The notes under the pieces: generated by a model
Database searches by the model: none
Told to the model about the DNA's origin: nothing
What the model saw: the letters and a program-made list of their open reading frames with translations, nothing else
Program-made: the position numbers and the translations under genes
Assembly: GCF_024758505.1 (NCBI RefSeq)
Contig: NZ_CP077970.1
Coordinates: 2,294,001 to 2,358,000 of the forward strand
Length of the DNA stretch: 64,000 nt
Direction of reading: 5' to 3'
Origin: Bradyrhizobium arachidis
GTDB taxonomy: Bacteria; Pseudomonadota; Alphaproteobacteria; Rhizobiales; Xanthobacteraceae
In this document: positions 30,674 to 40,077 of the stretch, one piece after another
Layout of the letters: the number at the start of each line of letters is the position of its first letter
How positions within the stretch are numbered: position 1 is the first letter of the stretch

Positions 30674-32407
30674 CTACGCCGCACTGCGCTCCGCAGTGCT
30701 CTCGGCGAGATGACGGCCGGCAATGTAGCCGAAGGTCAGCGCCGGCCCAAGCGTGATGCCGGCGCCGGGATAGTTGCCGCCCATGATGCTCGCCATGTCG
30801 TTGCCGGCGGCATAGAGCCCGGGAATGACGCGGCCTTCCGCGTCGAGCGCGCGGGCATTGGCATCGGTGACGATGCCGGCATAGGTGCCGAGGTCGCCGA
30901 TCACCATCTTGACGGCGTAGAACGGGCCGTTTTCGAGCGGCGCGACGCAGGGGTTGGGCCCGTGCAGCGGGTCGCCTTGGTAACGGTTATAGGCTTTTGA
31001 GCCCTTGCCGAACGCCGCGTCCTGACCCTGGGCTGCGGTCGCGTTGAACTGCGATACCGTCTCGGCAAAACCCTTCACGTCGATGCCGGCCTTGGCTGCA
31101 AGCGCTTCCAGCGTATCGCCGCGCAGGAGATAGCCGGTGCGTAAGTGATGGCCGAGCGGCATCGGGAACGGCGGCACGCAGCCGAGGCCATATTTGCGCA
31201 GCGTCTTGTGATCGCAGACGAGCCAGGCCGCGATCTCCTCGTTCGGCTTGGCCGCCTTGACCATGGCCTGGACGAAGTCGTGGTAGGAATTGCCCTCATT
31301 GGCAAAGCGCTTGCCGTCGCGCATCACGGCGATCACGCCGGGCTTTGCGCGGTCGATGAAATGCGGCATCACCCCGCGCGTGCCGTCCTTGCGCTGCGTC
31401 ACCGAGACCGGTACCCAGGCCGCCGCGTTCGGCAGGCGATCCTCGATGCGGCCGCCGGCTGTCTCCGCGAGCCGCAGGCCGTCGCCGGTGTTGCCCGTCG
31501 GCCCCGGCGAATAATGCTCAGCGCCGGTCGGTGCGTGCGGAAACATTTTTTTGCGCCGTGCGATGTCATGCGGAAAGCCGCCGCAGGCGAGCACCACGCC
31601 ACGCTTTGCGTTGACGCGGATCGTGCGTCCTTCGCGCTCGATGATGGCGCCTTTCACCGCGCCGTTCTCGACGATCAGCTCGCGCACCGGCGAGGAGAGC
31701 CAGAGCGGAATGTTCAGGTCGAGCGCCGACTTCGCCAGCCGCCCGGCGAGCGCATTGCCGTTGGTCAGCGTCATGCCGCGGCCATGGCGCAGCACGTCCA
31801 TCAGATGACGCGACAGCCGCTTGGCGACATAGACCGCCGAGGTCAGCGATTTCGTGGCACGCATGAAGTGGACGATGTCCTTGCCGCTGCCGAGCATCAT
31901 GCCGAACACGGTGAGCTCCGGTAGCGGCATGCCGAGCGTCTTGATGTGGTCGCCGAGCTCGCGCCCATCGAACGGGCGGGCGACCATGGAGCGGCCGCCC
32001 TGCGTGCCGCCGGGCGCCTCCGAATGATAGTCCGGAAATACCAGCGGCATGTCGAAACGCAGCGCGGTCTTGGTCGTGAAGAAATCGACGGCCTCGGGCC
32101 CGGCCTCGAGGAAGGCGTCGACGCGGGCGGCGTCGTAATTGTTGCCGGCCTCGTGCCGCAAGTAAGTGCGCGCCTGGTCCGGCGTCTCATTGATGCCGTA
32201 GGCGCGGGCGAGCGAGGTGCCGGGGATCCAGAGCCAGCCGCCGGAGCGGGCGGTGGTGCCGCCGAAGCGCGGCTCCTTCTCGACGATCAGCACCTCGAGC
32301 CCGCGGGCGCGGGCGGTGATCGCCGCCGCCATGCCCGAGGCGCCGGAGCCTGCCACGAGCACATCGCACTCGTAGGTTTCGCCTGCGCTGCGCTCGTTGC
32401 CGGTCAT
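30674..32407 (-). CDS. FAD-dependent oxidoreductase, fumarate reductase/ketosteroid dehydrogenase family
   Basis: The 577-residue protein has the N-terminal FAD motif (VLVAGSGASGMAAAITARA), GGTTARSGG, and the C-terminal segment GLYAAGNDMASIMGGNYPG characteristic of 3-ketosteroid-delta1-dehydrogenase-like and fumarate reductase flavoproteins. It lacks the usual heme and signal regions of periplasmic fumarate reductases and is probably cytoplasmic. It oxidises or reduces a C-C bond of an unknown substrate imported by its neighbours. GAGGTTGAT precedes the ATG; 24 bp separate it from the IclR gene. Confidence 0.85.
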   Translation of the reverse strand: MTGNERSAGETYECDVLVAGSGASGMAAAITARARGLEVLIVEKEPRFGGTTARSGGWLWIPGTSLARAYGINETPDQARTYLRHEAGNNYDAARVDAFLEAGPEAVDFFTTKTALRFDMPLVFPDYHSEAPGGTQGGRSMVARPFDGRELGDHIKTLGMPLPELTVFGMMLGSGKDIVHFMRATKSLTSAVYVAKRLSRHLMDVLRHGRGMTLTNGNALAGRLAKSALDLNIPLWLSSPVRELIVENGAVKGAIIEREGRTIRVNAKRGVVLACGGFPHDIARRKKMFPHAPTGAEHYSPGPTGNTGDGLRLAETAGGRIEDRLPNAAAWVPVSVTQRKDGTRGVMPHFIDRAKPGVIAVMRDGKRFANEGNSYHDFVQAMVKAAKPNEEIAAWLVCDHKTLRKYGLGCVPPFPMPLGHHLRTGYLLRGDTLEALAAKAGIDVKGFAETVSQFNATAAQGQDAAFGKGSKAYNRYQGDPLHGPNPCVAPLENGPFYAVKMVIGDLGTYAGIVTDANARALDAEGRVIPGLYAAGNDMASIMGGNYPGAGITLGPALTFGYIAGRHLAESTAERSAA

Positions 32408-32414
32408 ATCAACC

Positions 32415-33614
32415 TCACTTCTTCAGGAGAGGGCACTTCGATTCGGAGACGGGACGGAACGCGTCCTCGCCCTTCACGGTCTTGACGATGTCGAGATAGT
32501 CCCAGGGCTCCTTGGATTGCGCGGGCGCCTTCACCTTTGCAAGGTACATGTCGCGGATCACGCGACCGTCCTCGCGGAGCTTGCCGCCATGGACGAATGT
32601 ATCCTCGATCGGCAGCTCGCGCATCTTCGCCATCACCTGGGCCGGATCGTCGGTGCCGGCGGCCTTGATGGCCTTGAGATAATGCAGCACCGAGCCGTAG
32701 ACGCCGGTGTGGATCATGGTCGGCATCACCTTGGTCTTGTCGTAGAATTTCTTCGACCAGGCCCGCGTCGCCTCGTCCATGGCCCAGTAGGCCGCCGTCG
32801 TCATGTAGGTGCCTTGCGCGGCCTTCAACCCGATGGCGTGGACGTCGGTGTCGAACATCAGGAGGCCGACGAGCTTCTGGCCGCCCTGGACCAGGCCGAA
32901 CTCGCCGGACTGCTTGATCGCATTGTCGGTGTCCTGGCCGGCATTGGCGAACGCAACCACGTCCGCCTTCGAGCTCTGCGCCTGCAGCGCGAAGGAGGAG
33001 AAGTCGGCGGTGTTGGTCGGGTGCCGCACGCCGCCGAGCACCTTGCCTCCCATCTCCTGAATGAAGCGCGTCGCGTCCTTCTCGAGCTGCTGGCCGAAGG
33101 CGTAGTCCGCGGTGATGAAGTACCAGGATTTTCCGCCCTCCTTGATCACGGCGGAGGCCGTCACCTTCGACAGCGCATAGGTGTCGTAGGTGAAATGCAC
33201 GGTGTTCGGGCTGCACAGCTCGTCGGTCAGCGAGCTCGCGCCGGGACCGGAGAGAAGCGCGATCTTGTTGCGCTCCTTGGCCATGTTGTGCACGGCGATC
33301 GCGATGCCGGAGTTGGGGATGTCGACCACGGCGTCGACCTTGTTGTTGTCGAACCAGCCGCGAACGATCTGCGTGCCGACGTCGGTCTTCATCTGATGGT
33401 CGGCACTGATGATCTCGATCGGCTTGCCGAGTACGGTCGGGCCGAATTCCTCTACCGCCATGCGCGCGGCTTCGACCGAGCCCGGGCCGGAATTGTCGCG
33501 GCCCCAGCTCGACAGGTCGGTCAACACCCCGATCCGCACCACGTCGTCGGACACCTGCGCGGTCGCCGCTGACGTCATTGCTGCGAGCATGGCGTAGGCC
33601 AAAAGACCTCTCAT
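32415..33614 (-). CDS. LivK-type periplasmic binding protein of an ABC transporter
   Basis: The 399-residue protein has a signal peptide (MRGLLAYAMLAAMTSAATAQ) followed by a branched-chain amino acid-type binding domain (Peripla_BP_6): VRIGVLTDLSSWGRDNSGPGSVEAA, then VYGSVLHYLKAIKAAG near the end. AGGGA lies 7 bases before the ATG, so the upstream open frame (to 33683) is not used. No permease or ATPase genes accompany it, so it must use a transporter encoded elsewhere or serve sensing. The gene heads the operon with the flavoprotein and IclR regulator. Confidence 0.88.
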   Translation of the reverse strand: MRGLLAYAMLAAMTSAATAQVSDDVVRIGVLTDLSSWGRDNSGPGSVEAARMAVEEFGPTVLGKPIEIISADHQMKTDVGTQIVRGWFDNNKVDAVVDIPNSGIAIAVHNMAKERNKIALLSGPGASSLTDELCSPNTVHFTYDTYALSKVTASAVIKEGGKSWYFITADYAFGQQLEKDATRFIQEMGGKVLGGVRHPTNTADFSSFALQAQSSKADVVAFANAGQDTDNAIKQSGEFGLVQGGQKLVGLLMFDTDVHAIGLKAAQGTYMTTAAYWAMDEATRAWSKKFYDKTKVMPTMIHTGVYGSVLHYLKAIKAAGTDDPAQVMAKMRELPIEDTFVHGGKLREDGRVIRDMYLAKVKAPAQSKEPWDYLDIVKTVKGEDAFRPVSESKCPLLKK

Positions 33615-33672
33615 CGTCGTTCCCTTCGTTTTGTCCCGCTCTTGCGGCTGGTTATGAAGTCGGCGGACGTTA

Positions 33673-33700
33673 GTTATTATCAAATTAGTTTGTCAATAAC
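33673..33700. promoter_or_regulatory. Inverted repeat operator between divergent SBP and MFS genes
   Basis: The 12-bp arms GTTATTATCAAA and TTTGTCAATAAC match at 10 of 12 positions around a 4-base centre (TTAG). The site lies in the AT-rich core of the 213-bp divergent region and overlaps where promoters are expected. It is a good candidate for binding by the IclR protein at 29855-30649; this pairing is inferred. Confidence 0.6.
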
Positions 33701-33827
33701 GAATATTGGTTCCCTCCAGCGGGCGACGCGCGGGGGGAGCGATGCAGGTGGGGATCAAATGCAAGGCCAGGTTGCAAGGCCTGCTGCGATTGGGGATGAT
33801 GCGAGCGGGATTTCTGGGGTAGGTCGC

Positions 33828-35129
33828 ATGACGGCAATGACTGACATCTCCACCGCAACGGAGAAATCGACGACGGCGCATGTGGTCTGGGCAAGCGCGC
33901 TCGGCACCGCGATCGAGTGGTACGACTTCCTGATCTACGGCACCGCCGCGGCGCTGGTGTTCAACAAGCTGTTCTTCCCGAGCTTCGATCCCTTCGTCGG
34001 CACCATCGCGGCGTTCTCGACCTATGCGGTCGGCTTCGTGGCGCGGCCGATCGGTGGCGCCATCATCGGCCATTACGGCGACCGGCTCGGCCGCAAGACG
34101 ATGCTGGTCGCAACCATGATCGCGATGGGGCTCGGCACCTTCCTGATCGGCTGCCTGCCGACCTATCAGCAGATCGGCATCTGGGCGCCGATCCTGCTGG
34201 TGTGCCTGCGCTTCGTGCAGGGCATCGGGCTCGGCGGCGAATGGAGCGGCGCGGTCGTCATGGTGATCGAGCATGCCGGCAACCGCCGTGGCTTCTACGG
34301 CAGCCTCGTGCAGATCGGCTTTCCCGTCGGCGTCGCCGCCTCGACCGGTATCTTCGGCTTGATGACCAAGCTGCCGGAAGCGGACTTTCTGAGCTGGGGC
34401 TGGCGTGTGCCGTTCCTGATCAGCATTTTGCTGGTCGGCATCGGCTTCATCGTGCGCCTCAAGCTCGCCGAGACGCCGCATTTCAAGGAAGTCGTCGAGC
34501 GGAAAGAGGTGCTGGCGCAGCCGGTGCTCGAGGTGCTCAGGCGCGACTGGCGCAGCTTTCTGCTGGCGATCGGCATCACCGTCTCCGAGGTCGGCCTTGC
34601 CTACCTGCTCACCGTCTTCACCGTCGTTTATGCCACCACGCGGCTCGGCCTGCCGCGGCAGGTGATCCTCGACGCCGTCGTTTACGCCGCGATCGTCGAG
34701 TTCGCGACGCTGCCGCTCGCCGGCTGGCTGTCGGATATCTTCGGCCGCAAGGCGCTGTATCTCGCCGGCGGCGTGTTCTCGGTGGCGCTGGCGTTTCCGC
34801 TGTTCTGGTTCCTCGACACCAAGGAGCCGGCGCTGATCACGCTGGCGCTGGTCGTCACCATGACGCTGACGCACGCATTGCTGTTCGGGCCGAAGGCGGC
34901 GTTCATGCCGGAACTGTTCCGCACCCAGGTGCGCTACAGCGGCGCCTCGCTCGGCGCCAACGTCGCGGCAGCGCTGAGCGGCGGCTTCTCGCCGCTGATC
35001 GCGACCGCGCTGCTTGCCTGGGCCGGCGCTTCATGGGCGGTGTCGGTGTATATCATCGCGCTGTCGATCATCACGATCATCGCGACGCTGCTCGCGCCCG
35101 AGACGGCGCGCGATCGCCTGAGGTCCTAG
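33828..35129 (+). CDS. MFS transporter, metabolite:H+ symporter (MHS) family
   Basis: The 433-residue membrane protein has 12 predicted helices and the MHS marks: GTAIEWYDFLIYGTAA at the first helix, ARPIGGAIIGHYGDRLGRK in the loop between helices 2 and 3, and VQGIGLGGEWSGAV. It probably imports a carboxylate or aromatic acid with protons. A longer open frame starts at 33642, but the ATG at 33828 fits the family N terminus. It is divergent from the SBP-flavoprotein-IclR operon and likely shares its regulation. Confidence 0.9.
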   Translation: MTAMTDISTATEKSTTAHVVWASALGTAIEWYDFLIYGTAAALVFNKLFFPSFDPFVGTIAAFSTYAVGFVARPIGGAIIGHYGDRLGRKTMLVATMIAMGLGTFLIGCLPTYQQIGIWAPILLVCLRFVQGIGLGGEWSGAVVMVIEHAGNRRGFYGSLVQIGFPVGVAASTGIFGLMTKLPEADFLSWGWRVPFLISILLVGIGFIVRLKLAETPHFKEVVERKEVLAQPVLEVLRRDWRSFLLAIGITVSEVGLAYLLTVFTVVYATTRLGLPRQVILDAVVYAAIVEFATLPLAGWLSDIFGRKALYLAGGVFSVALAFPLFWFLDTKEPALITLALVVTMTLTHALLFGPKAAFMPELFRTQVRYSGASLGANVAAALSGGFSPLIATALLAWAGASWAVSVYIIALSIITIIATLLAPETARDRLRS

Positions 35130-35135
35130 AGACCG

Positions 35136-36671
35136 TCAAGGACATGCAGGGTTCGCGGCGTCTGGAATCACGAGGAAGGTGATACTGGCCGGTGCCACTC
35201 GCGTCACCCCGGCTGGCACCGCTTGCGCATCGAGACGAGGCAGTTCGTCGTTCGCCGCGAGCGCGAGCGTCTTGCCGTTCAGCCGCACCGTCGCGCTCTC
35301 AAGCCTTGCCGCATCGAGCGTGTAGCGCCGGACATCGAGCGGAATCGAGATAGACCGCGACGATCTGCGTGACGTGTTGATCGCAAGCAGGCTCACCGCG
35401 CCCTGCATGGCGGGATGGCAGTGCGCATAGAGATGCAGGTCGGTCGCGGGCGAACTCACGTCGAGCACGGTCGTGCCCATGAGCCGACGCCACAGCAGCG
35501 CGCCCCAATAGTTCGGCCGTGGATGAAAATCCCTTTCATCGAGCAGGCCGTAATCGCTCGCGGCCAGCGTGTTGTGCATCACCACCTGGACGCCGGCCCT
35601 CGCGAGACGGCCGAGTTGGTCGAGATAACGAAATGTGTCGAGGAAGGTTGGATCCCACGGACTGCCGCCGCAGGCGGCGTTCGCCGTCTCCGTCAGCCAG
35701 AGCGGTTTTTCCGGCTCGAATTCGTCGCGCAATGCACGGTAGACGGTGAGCGCATCATCGGTGCGCGACAGCCAGTTTTCGGTGAGCGCGTGCGCGGGAT
35801 CGTCGTGGACGCCGCAGCGCGGCGAGAGCGTGAAGTAATGATGGTACGAGAAGCGATCGACGCCTGCGCCGGAAGTGGTGAGCAGCGCGCGGGCGCTAAG
35901 GCCTGATGCCGACGGCGAAGCCGTGTCGCCGGCGGAGCCGGGGCCGAGGATCAACGTGTCGGGTGAGGCTCGCTTGATCCAGTCGCGAAAGATCTTGAAG
36001 TCGCGGCCATAGGCGGTCGCATCATATCCCCGCGGCGGGCCGTTGGTTGCCGAAAGTGTTGGCTCGTTCATGAACTCGGCGGCGGCGATGCGGCCACCGA
36101 GCGACTGCGCGTAGGCGAGGAGACGCTGCGCCCGGTCGGGAGTCCATGCGCCTTGCGCGTCGCGGCTGCCGGGACTGACGGCAAAGGATGTGACGATCTC
36201 CGCATTGGCGGCGCGGGCGAACTCGATGACGCCGCGCCACTGCGCGCGGGTCAGCACGGTGTTGAATCCCGAAGGCGGTGCGGATGGCGTGTGATCATCG
36301 TCCGCAAAGTACGTCGCGTTCGCCCACGTGCCGCTGACGCGCATATATGCCGGTGCCAATGCGCTTGCGAGGTTGCGCAGGCGGCGATTGGTCAAATCGA
36401 TCGGCGGCCTGTAGCCGTAGCGATGCCGATCGACCGGCGCACGCGCATTGCGCGGATAAGATTTCCAAAAACGTCCGCCGGTGATCTCCACCATCTCGAC
36501 ATTGTAGGACTGAAAGCGCGCGTCGATCGTGCCGATCGCTTTCAGGGATGACGGCGCGACAGCGTGCTCGTCGGCACGCGCGTCGCATAACGTCGCAGCG
36601 AGCAGCGCGAACGTCAGTACGCTCGCCTTGCGCAATCGCGTCGCGCGGGTCGTTCCTCGCCTTGTATACAC
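35136..36671 (-). CDS. Exported GH79-like (heparanase/beta-glucuronidase) glycoside hydrolase
   Basis: This protein of about 511 residues has a signal peptide (RKASVLTFALLAATLCDARA). It has a clan-A barrel in which AAEFMNEPTL supplies the acid/base glutamate and WLTETANAACGG the nucleophile glutamate, and a C-terminal beta domain (about 420-510). The order and motif context match family GH79. The start is uncertain: TTG at 36701, GTG at 36671 (with AGGAC before it) and TTG at 36635 all fit. It should act in the periplasm or outside on uronic-acid-containing glycans. Its stop is 7 bases from that of the convergent MFS gene. Confidence 0.75.
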   Translation of the reverse strand: MYTRRGTTRATRLRKASVLTFALLAATLCDARADEHAVAPSSLKAIGTIDARFQSYNVEMVEITGGRFWKSYPRNARAPVDRHRYGYRPPIDLTNRRLRNLASALAPAYMRVSGTWANATYFADDDHTPSAPPSGFNTVLTRAQWRGVIEFARAANAEIVTSFAVSPGSRDAQGAWTPDRAQRLLAYAQSLGGRIAAAEFMNEPTLSATNGPPRGYDATAYGRDFKIFRDWIKRASPDTLILGPGSAGDTASPSASGLSARALLTTSGAGVDRFSYHHYFTLSPRCGVHDDPAHALTENWLSRTDDALTVYRALRDEFEPEKPLWLTETANAACGGSPWDPTFLDTFRYLDQLGRLARAGVQVVMHNTLAASDYGLLDERDFHPRPNYWGALLWRRLMGTTVLDVSSPATDLHLYAHCHPAMQGAVSLLAINTSRRSSRSISIPLDVRRYTLDAARLESATVRLNGKTLALAANDELPRLDAQAVPAGVTRVAPASITFLVIPDAANPACP

Positions 36672-36867
36672 GTCCTGACGCCTTCTTATGCGCGCTGCCA
36701 AAACCGGATGCAGCCGCGCGAACCATTAGCCCCGTTTATATCGCGAATTTTTACTTCCAATTTTACTTCGTGAAATTGCGCCCATAGCCTCGCGACCAAT
36801 CGATCACCGCCGCAGCCGATCGATGGCGATCGGAGCGAAGCGTTCATTGTCACCAACGAGGGTTGCC

Positions 36868-38217
36868 ATGCTTGACAGGGACAAAGGAAAATCCGGTGCC
36901 AACCAGGCGGGACCGAAGGACGTTTCGACGAAAAAGCTGAGCCGCCGCACGCTCTTGAAGGGCGCCGCGGCCGTGGCGGGCGCTGCCGCCGGATCGGATG
37001 CGATCCGCGGCTTCCCGACCATCTGGGCGCAGGAGATCAAGGACATCGAGCTCCGTCATGTCGGTGTCTCCTACTCGGTCGTCAAGGCGATCGGCGACCA
37101 GGCGGCAAAGGACCTCGGATTCAAGGTGACGATGCAGAACCTCGACACCTCGGCCGCTATCAACCGCTTCATAAGCCAACCTAATACGGTCGACATCGCC
37201 GATCTCGAGGGCTGGCAGGCCAAGCTCGCCGCCAAGCGCGGCGTCATCCAGGGCATCGAGGTCAAGAAGATCAAGGAGTTCGACAGCATTTTGCCGATCT
37301 TCACCAAGGGTGAGATCGACGGTCACAAGATCCCGCGTCAGGGCATCTCGCCCTACGAGGCCATGTACATCGCAAAGCCTGACGCAACCGATCTGAACGA
37401 CGGCGTCACCGAATGGGCGACCTTTTTGCCGCAGGTCTACAACGCCGACTCCATCGGCTACCGGCCTGATCTCGTCGGGCATGACGTCACCGAGTGGAAG
37501 GACCTGATCGATCCAAAATTCAAGGGCAAGGCCGCGATCCTCGACGTGCCTGCCATCGGCATCATGGATGCCGCGCTCTGCTTCGAGAGCGCCGGGCTGA
37601 TCAAGTACGGCAACAAGGGCAACATGACCAAGGAGGAGATCGACTTCACCTGCAACAAGCTGATCGAGCTGAAGAAGCAAGGCCAGTTCCGCGCGACCTG
37701 GACCACCTTCGACCAGTCGGTGCAGCTCATGGCGGCGGGCGAGGTGATCATCCAGTCGATGTGGTCGCCGGCGGTGGCAGCTGTCCGCGTCAAGGAAATC
37801 CCCTGCGTCTACGCACCCGTCAACGTCAAGAACGGCAAGGAAGGTTATCGTGGCTGGTGCAACGGCATGGGCCTGATGAAGCACCTCTCCGGCAAGAAGC
37901 TCGACGCCGCCTACGAATATCTCAACTGGTATCTCTCGGGTTGGCAGGGCGGCTTCGTCGCACGCTACGGCTACTACAGCCCGGTGCCATCGACCGCGAA
38001 GAAATTCCTCACCCCGGCCGAATGGGCGTTCTGGTACGAAGGGCAGCCCGCGCCTGAAGTCATCAACGATCCCTATGGCGTGCCGATGGAGAAGTCCGGC
38101 ACCAAGCGCGACGGCGGCTCGTTCCTCGATCGCGTCAAGAACATCTCGTGCTGGAACACGCTGATGGACGAAGCCGCCTACATGAACAAGCGCTGGAACG
38201 ACTTCAAGGTGGCGTAA
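36868..38217 (+). CDS. Tat-exported polyamine-type ABC transporter binding protein
   Basis: The 449-residue protein carries a twin-arginine signal (SRRTLLKGAAAVAGAAAG) after a 25-residue lead and then a PotD-like family 1 binding domain (FKGKAAILDVPAIGIMDAAL, AAGEVIIQSMWSPAVAAVR). GAGGG before 36868 fixes the start although the frame is open from 36823. It heads a long same-strand unit with two permeases, an ATPase, molybdenum hydroxylase subunits and an amidase. Export in folded form through Tat is common for this rhizobial group. Confidence 0.88.
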   Translation: MLDRDKGKSGANQAGPKDVSTKKLSRRTLLKGAAAVAGAAAGSDAIRGFPTIWAQEIKDIELRHVGVSYSVVKAIGDQAAKDLGFKVTMQNLDTSAAINRFISQPNTVDIADLEGWQAKLAAKRGVIQGIEVKKIKEFDSILPIFTKGEIDGHKIPRQGISPYEAMYIAKPDATDLNDGVTEWATFLPQVYNADSIGYRPDLVGHDVTEWKDLIDPKFKGKAAILDVPAIGIMDAALCFESAGLIKYGNKGNMTKEEIDFTCNKLIELKKQGQFRATWTTFDQSVQLMAAGEVIIQSMWSPAVAAVRVKEIPCVYAPVNVKNGKEGYRGWCNGMGLMKHLSGKKLDAAYEYLNWYLSGWQGGFVARYGYYSPVPSTAKKFLTPAEWAFWYEGQPAPEVINDPYGVPMEKSGTKRDGGSFLDRVKNISCWNTLMDEAAYMNKRWNDFKVA

Positions 38218-38244
38218 ATCCTGCTTTCCCTGACGTGACACGAA

Positions 38245-38268
38245 CGCCGGCGCGGCGACGCGCCGGCG
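38245..38268. promoter_or_regulatory. GC-rich intergenic hairpin between SBP and permease genes
   Basis: CGCCGGCGCG pairs perfectly with CGCGCCGGCG around a GCGA loop. No run of T follows, so it is more likely an RNA-stabilising or attenuating stem that lets the binding-protein message exceed the permease message than a full terminator. Confidence 0.5.
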
Positions 38269-38299
38269 CGACAAGACCGACTTCGAGGCGTTTGCCGTT

Positions 38300-39178
38300 A
38301 TGCAGTCCAGTCAAACTCCGTCCCGCGCAAATCTCGCCGGCTGGCTCTACGTTTCGCCGCTGGTGCTGGTGCTCGTGCCGTTCTTCGTGGCGCCGATCCT
38401 GGTCGTGCTGGCGGCGAGCTTCTTCGCGACCGACGGTTTTGGCGGCCTGACGCCGGGCTTCACGCTCGCGAGCTATATCGAGATCCTGCATTCGGCGCTG
38501 ACGTTGAAACTGTATCTGGCGACGATCAAGTTCACGGTGCTGGCCTGGATCTTCACCCTGATCATCGGCTTCTTCGTCGCCTACTTCCTGGTGTTCCACG
38601 TCCGCAACCAGCTTTTGGCGATCGGCCTGTTCCTGCTCTGCACGGTGCCGTTCTGGACCTCGAACATCATCAGGATGATTTCCTGGATCCCGCTGCTCGG
38701 CAAGGAAGGCCTGATCAACCAGGCACTGCTCGCGCTAGGGGTGATCCGTCAGCCGTTGGAAGTGCTGCTGTTCTCCGACCTCGCTGTTGTCATCGCCTAT
38801 GTCCATCAGCTCACGATCTTCATGATCGTGCCGATCTTCAATTCCATGGCGCGGATCGACAAGAAGCTGATCGAGGCGGCGATCGATGCCGGCGCGAGCC
38901 GCTTCGACATCATGCGTCTGATCGTGGTGCCGATGTCAAAGAGCGGCATCGCGCTCGGCACCATCTTCGTGGTCTCGATCGTGATGGGCGACTTCTTCGT
39001 GGTCAAGGTGATGTCGGGCGGCGGCTCTGCCTCGGTGGTGAGCGCGTTTTATGAGGACGTCGGCGTGTTGCAATATCCGAACGCGGCGGCAAGCGCCGTG
39101 CTCCTCACGCTCGTCCTCGTTGCGATCGTGTCGTTGATCCTGCGGACCGTGGACATCCGGCAGGAGATCACGCGATGA
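38300..39178 (+). CDS. ABC transporter permease, PotB type
   Basis: The 292-residue protein has six predicted membrane helices and the binding-protein-dependent permease signature EAAIDAGASRFDIMRLIVVPMSKSG cut across the cytoplasmic loop. It is the first of the two permeases of the polyamine-type transporter; the second starts inside its stop codon (ATGA). Confidence 0.9.
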   Translation: MQSSQTPSRANLAGWLYVSPLVLVLVPFFVAPILVVLAASFFATDGFGGLTPGFTLASYIEILHSALTLKLYLATIKFTVLAWIFTLIIGFFVAYFLVFHVRNQLLAIGLFLLCTVPFWTSNIIRMISWIPLLGKEGLINQALLALGVIRQPLEVLLFSDLAVVIAYVHQLTIFMIVPIFNSMARIDKKLIEAAIDAGASRFDIMRLIVVPMSKSGIALGTIFVVSIVMGDFFVVKVMSGGGSASVVSAFYEDVGVLQYPNAAASAVLLTLVLVAIVSLILRTVDIRQEITR

Positions 39179-40065
39179 GCGCGGTGCTTGCCGATACCCC
39201 CGAGGCCATCGCGCCGGCGAGCAGCAAGGCGATCGCGCCGAGCCGCGGGCAACGCCCCTGGACGTTCTACGTGCTGGCGACGCTGTTCGCACTCTACGTG
39301 CTCGCGCTCTACGGCCCGATGATCTGCATCTACGTCCTGTCGTTCCAGGATATCCGCGGCGGGCTGGTATTCCCGATGAAAGGGCACTCGCTGCACTGGT
39401 TCGTCGATCTCTTCACCCAGGTGCGGACCGGTGATGTCAAGGGCTCGTTCGATCGCTCGATCAAGCTCGCCGTGATTGTCACTGTTATCACGGTGGTGAT
39501 CTCGTTCCTCGCCGGCCTCGGCTTCCGTCGAAGGTTCTGGGGCGACGGTGTCGTCTTCTACATGATGATCGGCAGCCTGGTGGCGCCGGGCCTGGTGCTC
39601 GGGCTCGGCACGGGTCTCCTGTTCCAGGCGCTCGGGCTCAATGCGAGCTGGTACACGTCGGCGCTGGGCGCTCAGCTGTCCTGGACGCTGCCGTTCGGCG
39701 TGCTCGTGATGTTCGCGGTGATGTCGCGCTACAACCGCGCGTGGGACGAGGCCGCCTATGATCTCGGCGCGAGCCGTTGGCAGACGATCTGGCTCGTAAT
39801 CGTGCCGGTGCTCGCGCCCGGCATCGTGGCGGTGGCGCTGTTCGGCTTCACGCTGTCCTACGACGAATTCGCCCGCAGCCTGCAGACGGCGGGCTCGCTC
39901 AACACGCTGCCGCTCGAGATCTGGAGCATGACGCTCAACGTCACCTCGCCATCGCTCTACGCGCTCGGCACGGTGACCACAATCATCTCCTTCATCGTGA
40001 TCGGCGCAAGTCTCGGCACCATCGTGCTGATCCAGAAGCGGCGCGGCCGGGCGGCGGAAGGCTAG
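39175..40065 (+). CDS. ABC transporter permease, PotC type
   Basis: The 296-residue protein has six helices and the EAA loop DEAAYDLGASRWQTIWLVIVP. It overlaps the preceding permease by 4 bp and lies 12 bp ahead of the ATPase gene. The pair forms the membrane channel of the transporter. The N-terminal 30 residues are Ala/Pro rich and cytoplasmic. Confidence 0.9.
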   Translation: MSAVLADTPEAIAPASSKAIAPSRGQRPWTFYVLATLFALYVLALYGPMICIYVLSFQDIRGGLVFPMKGHSLHWFVDLFTQVRTGDVKGSFDRSIKLAVIVTVITVVISFLAGLGFRRRFWGDGVVFYMMIGSLVAPGLVLGLGTGLLFQALGLNASWYTSALGAQLSWTLPFGVLVMFAVMSRYNRAWDEAAYDLGASRWQTIWLVIVPVLAPGIVAVALFGFTLSYDEFARSLQTAGSLNTLPLEIWSMTLNVTSPSLYALGTVTTIISFIVIGASLGTIVLIQKRRGRAAEG

Positions 40066-40077
40066 AGGTTTTCGGGA

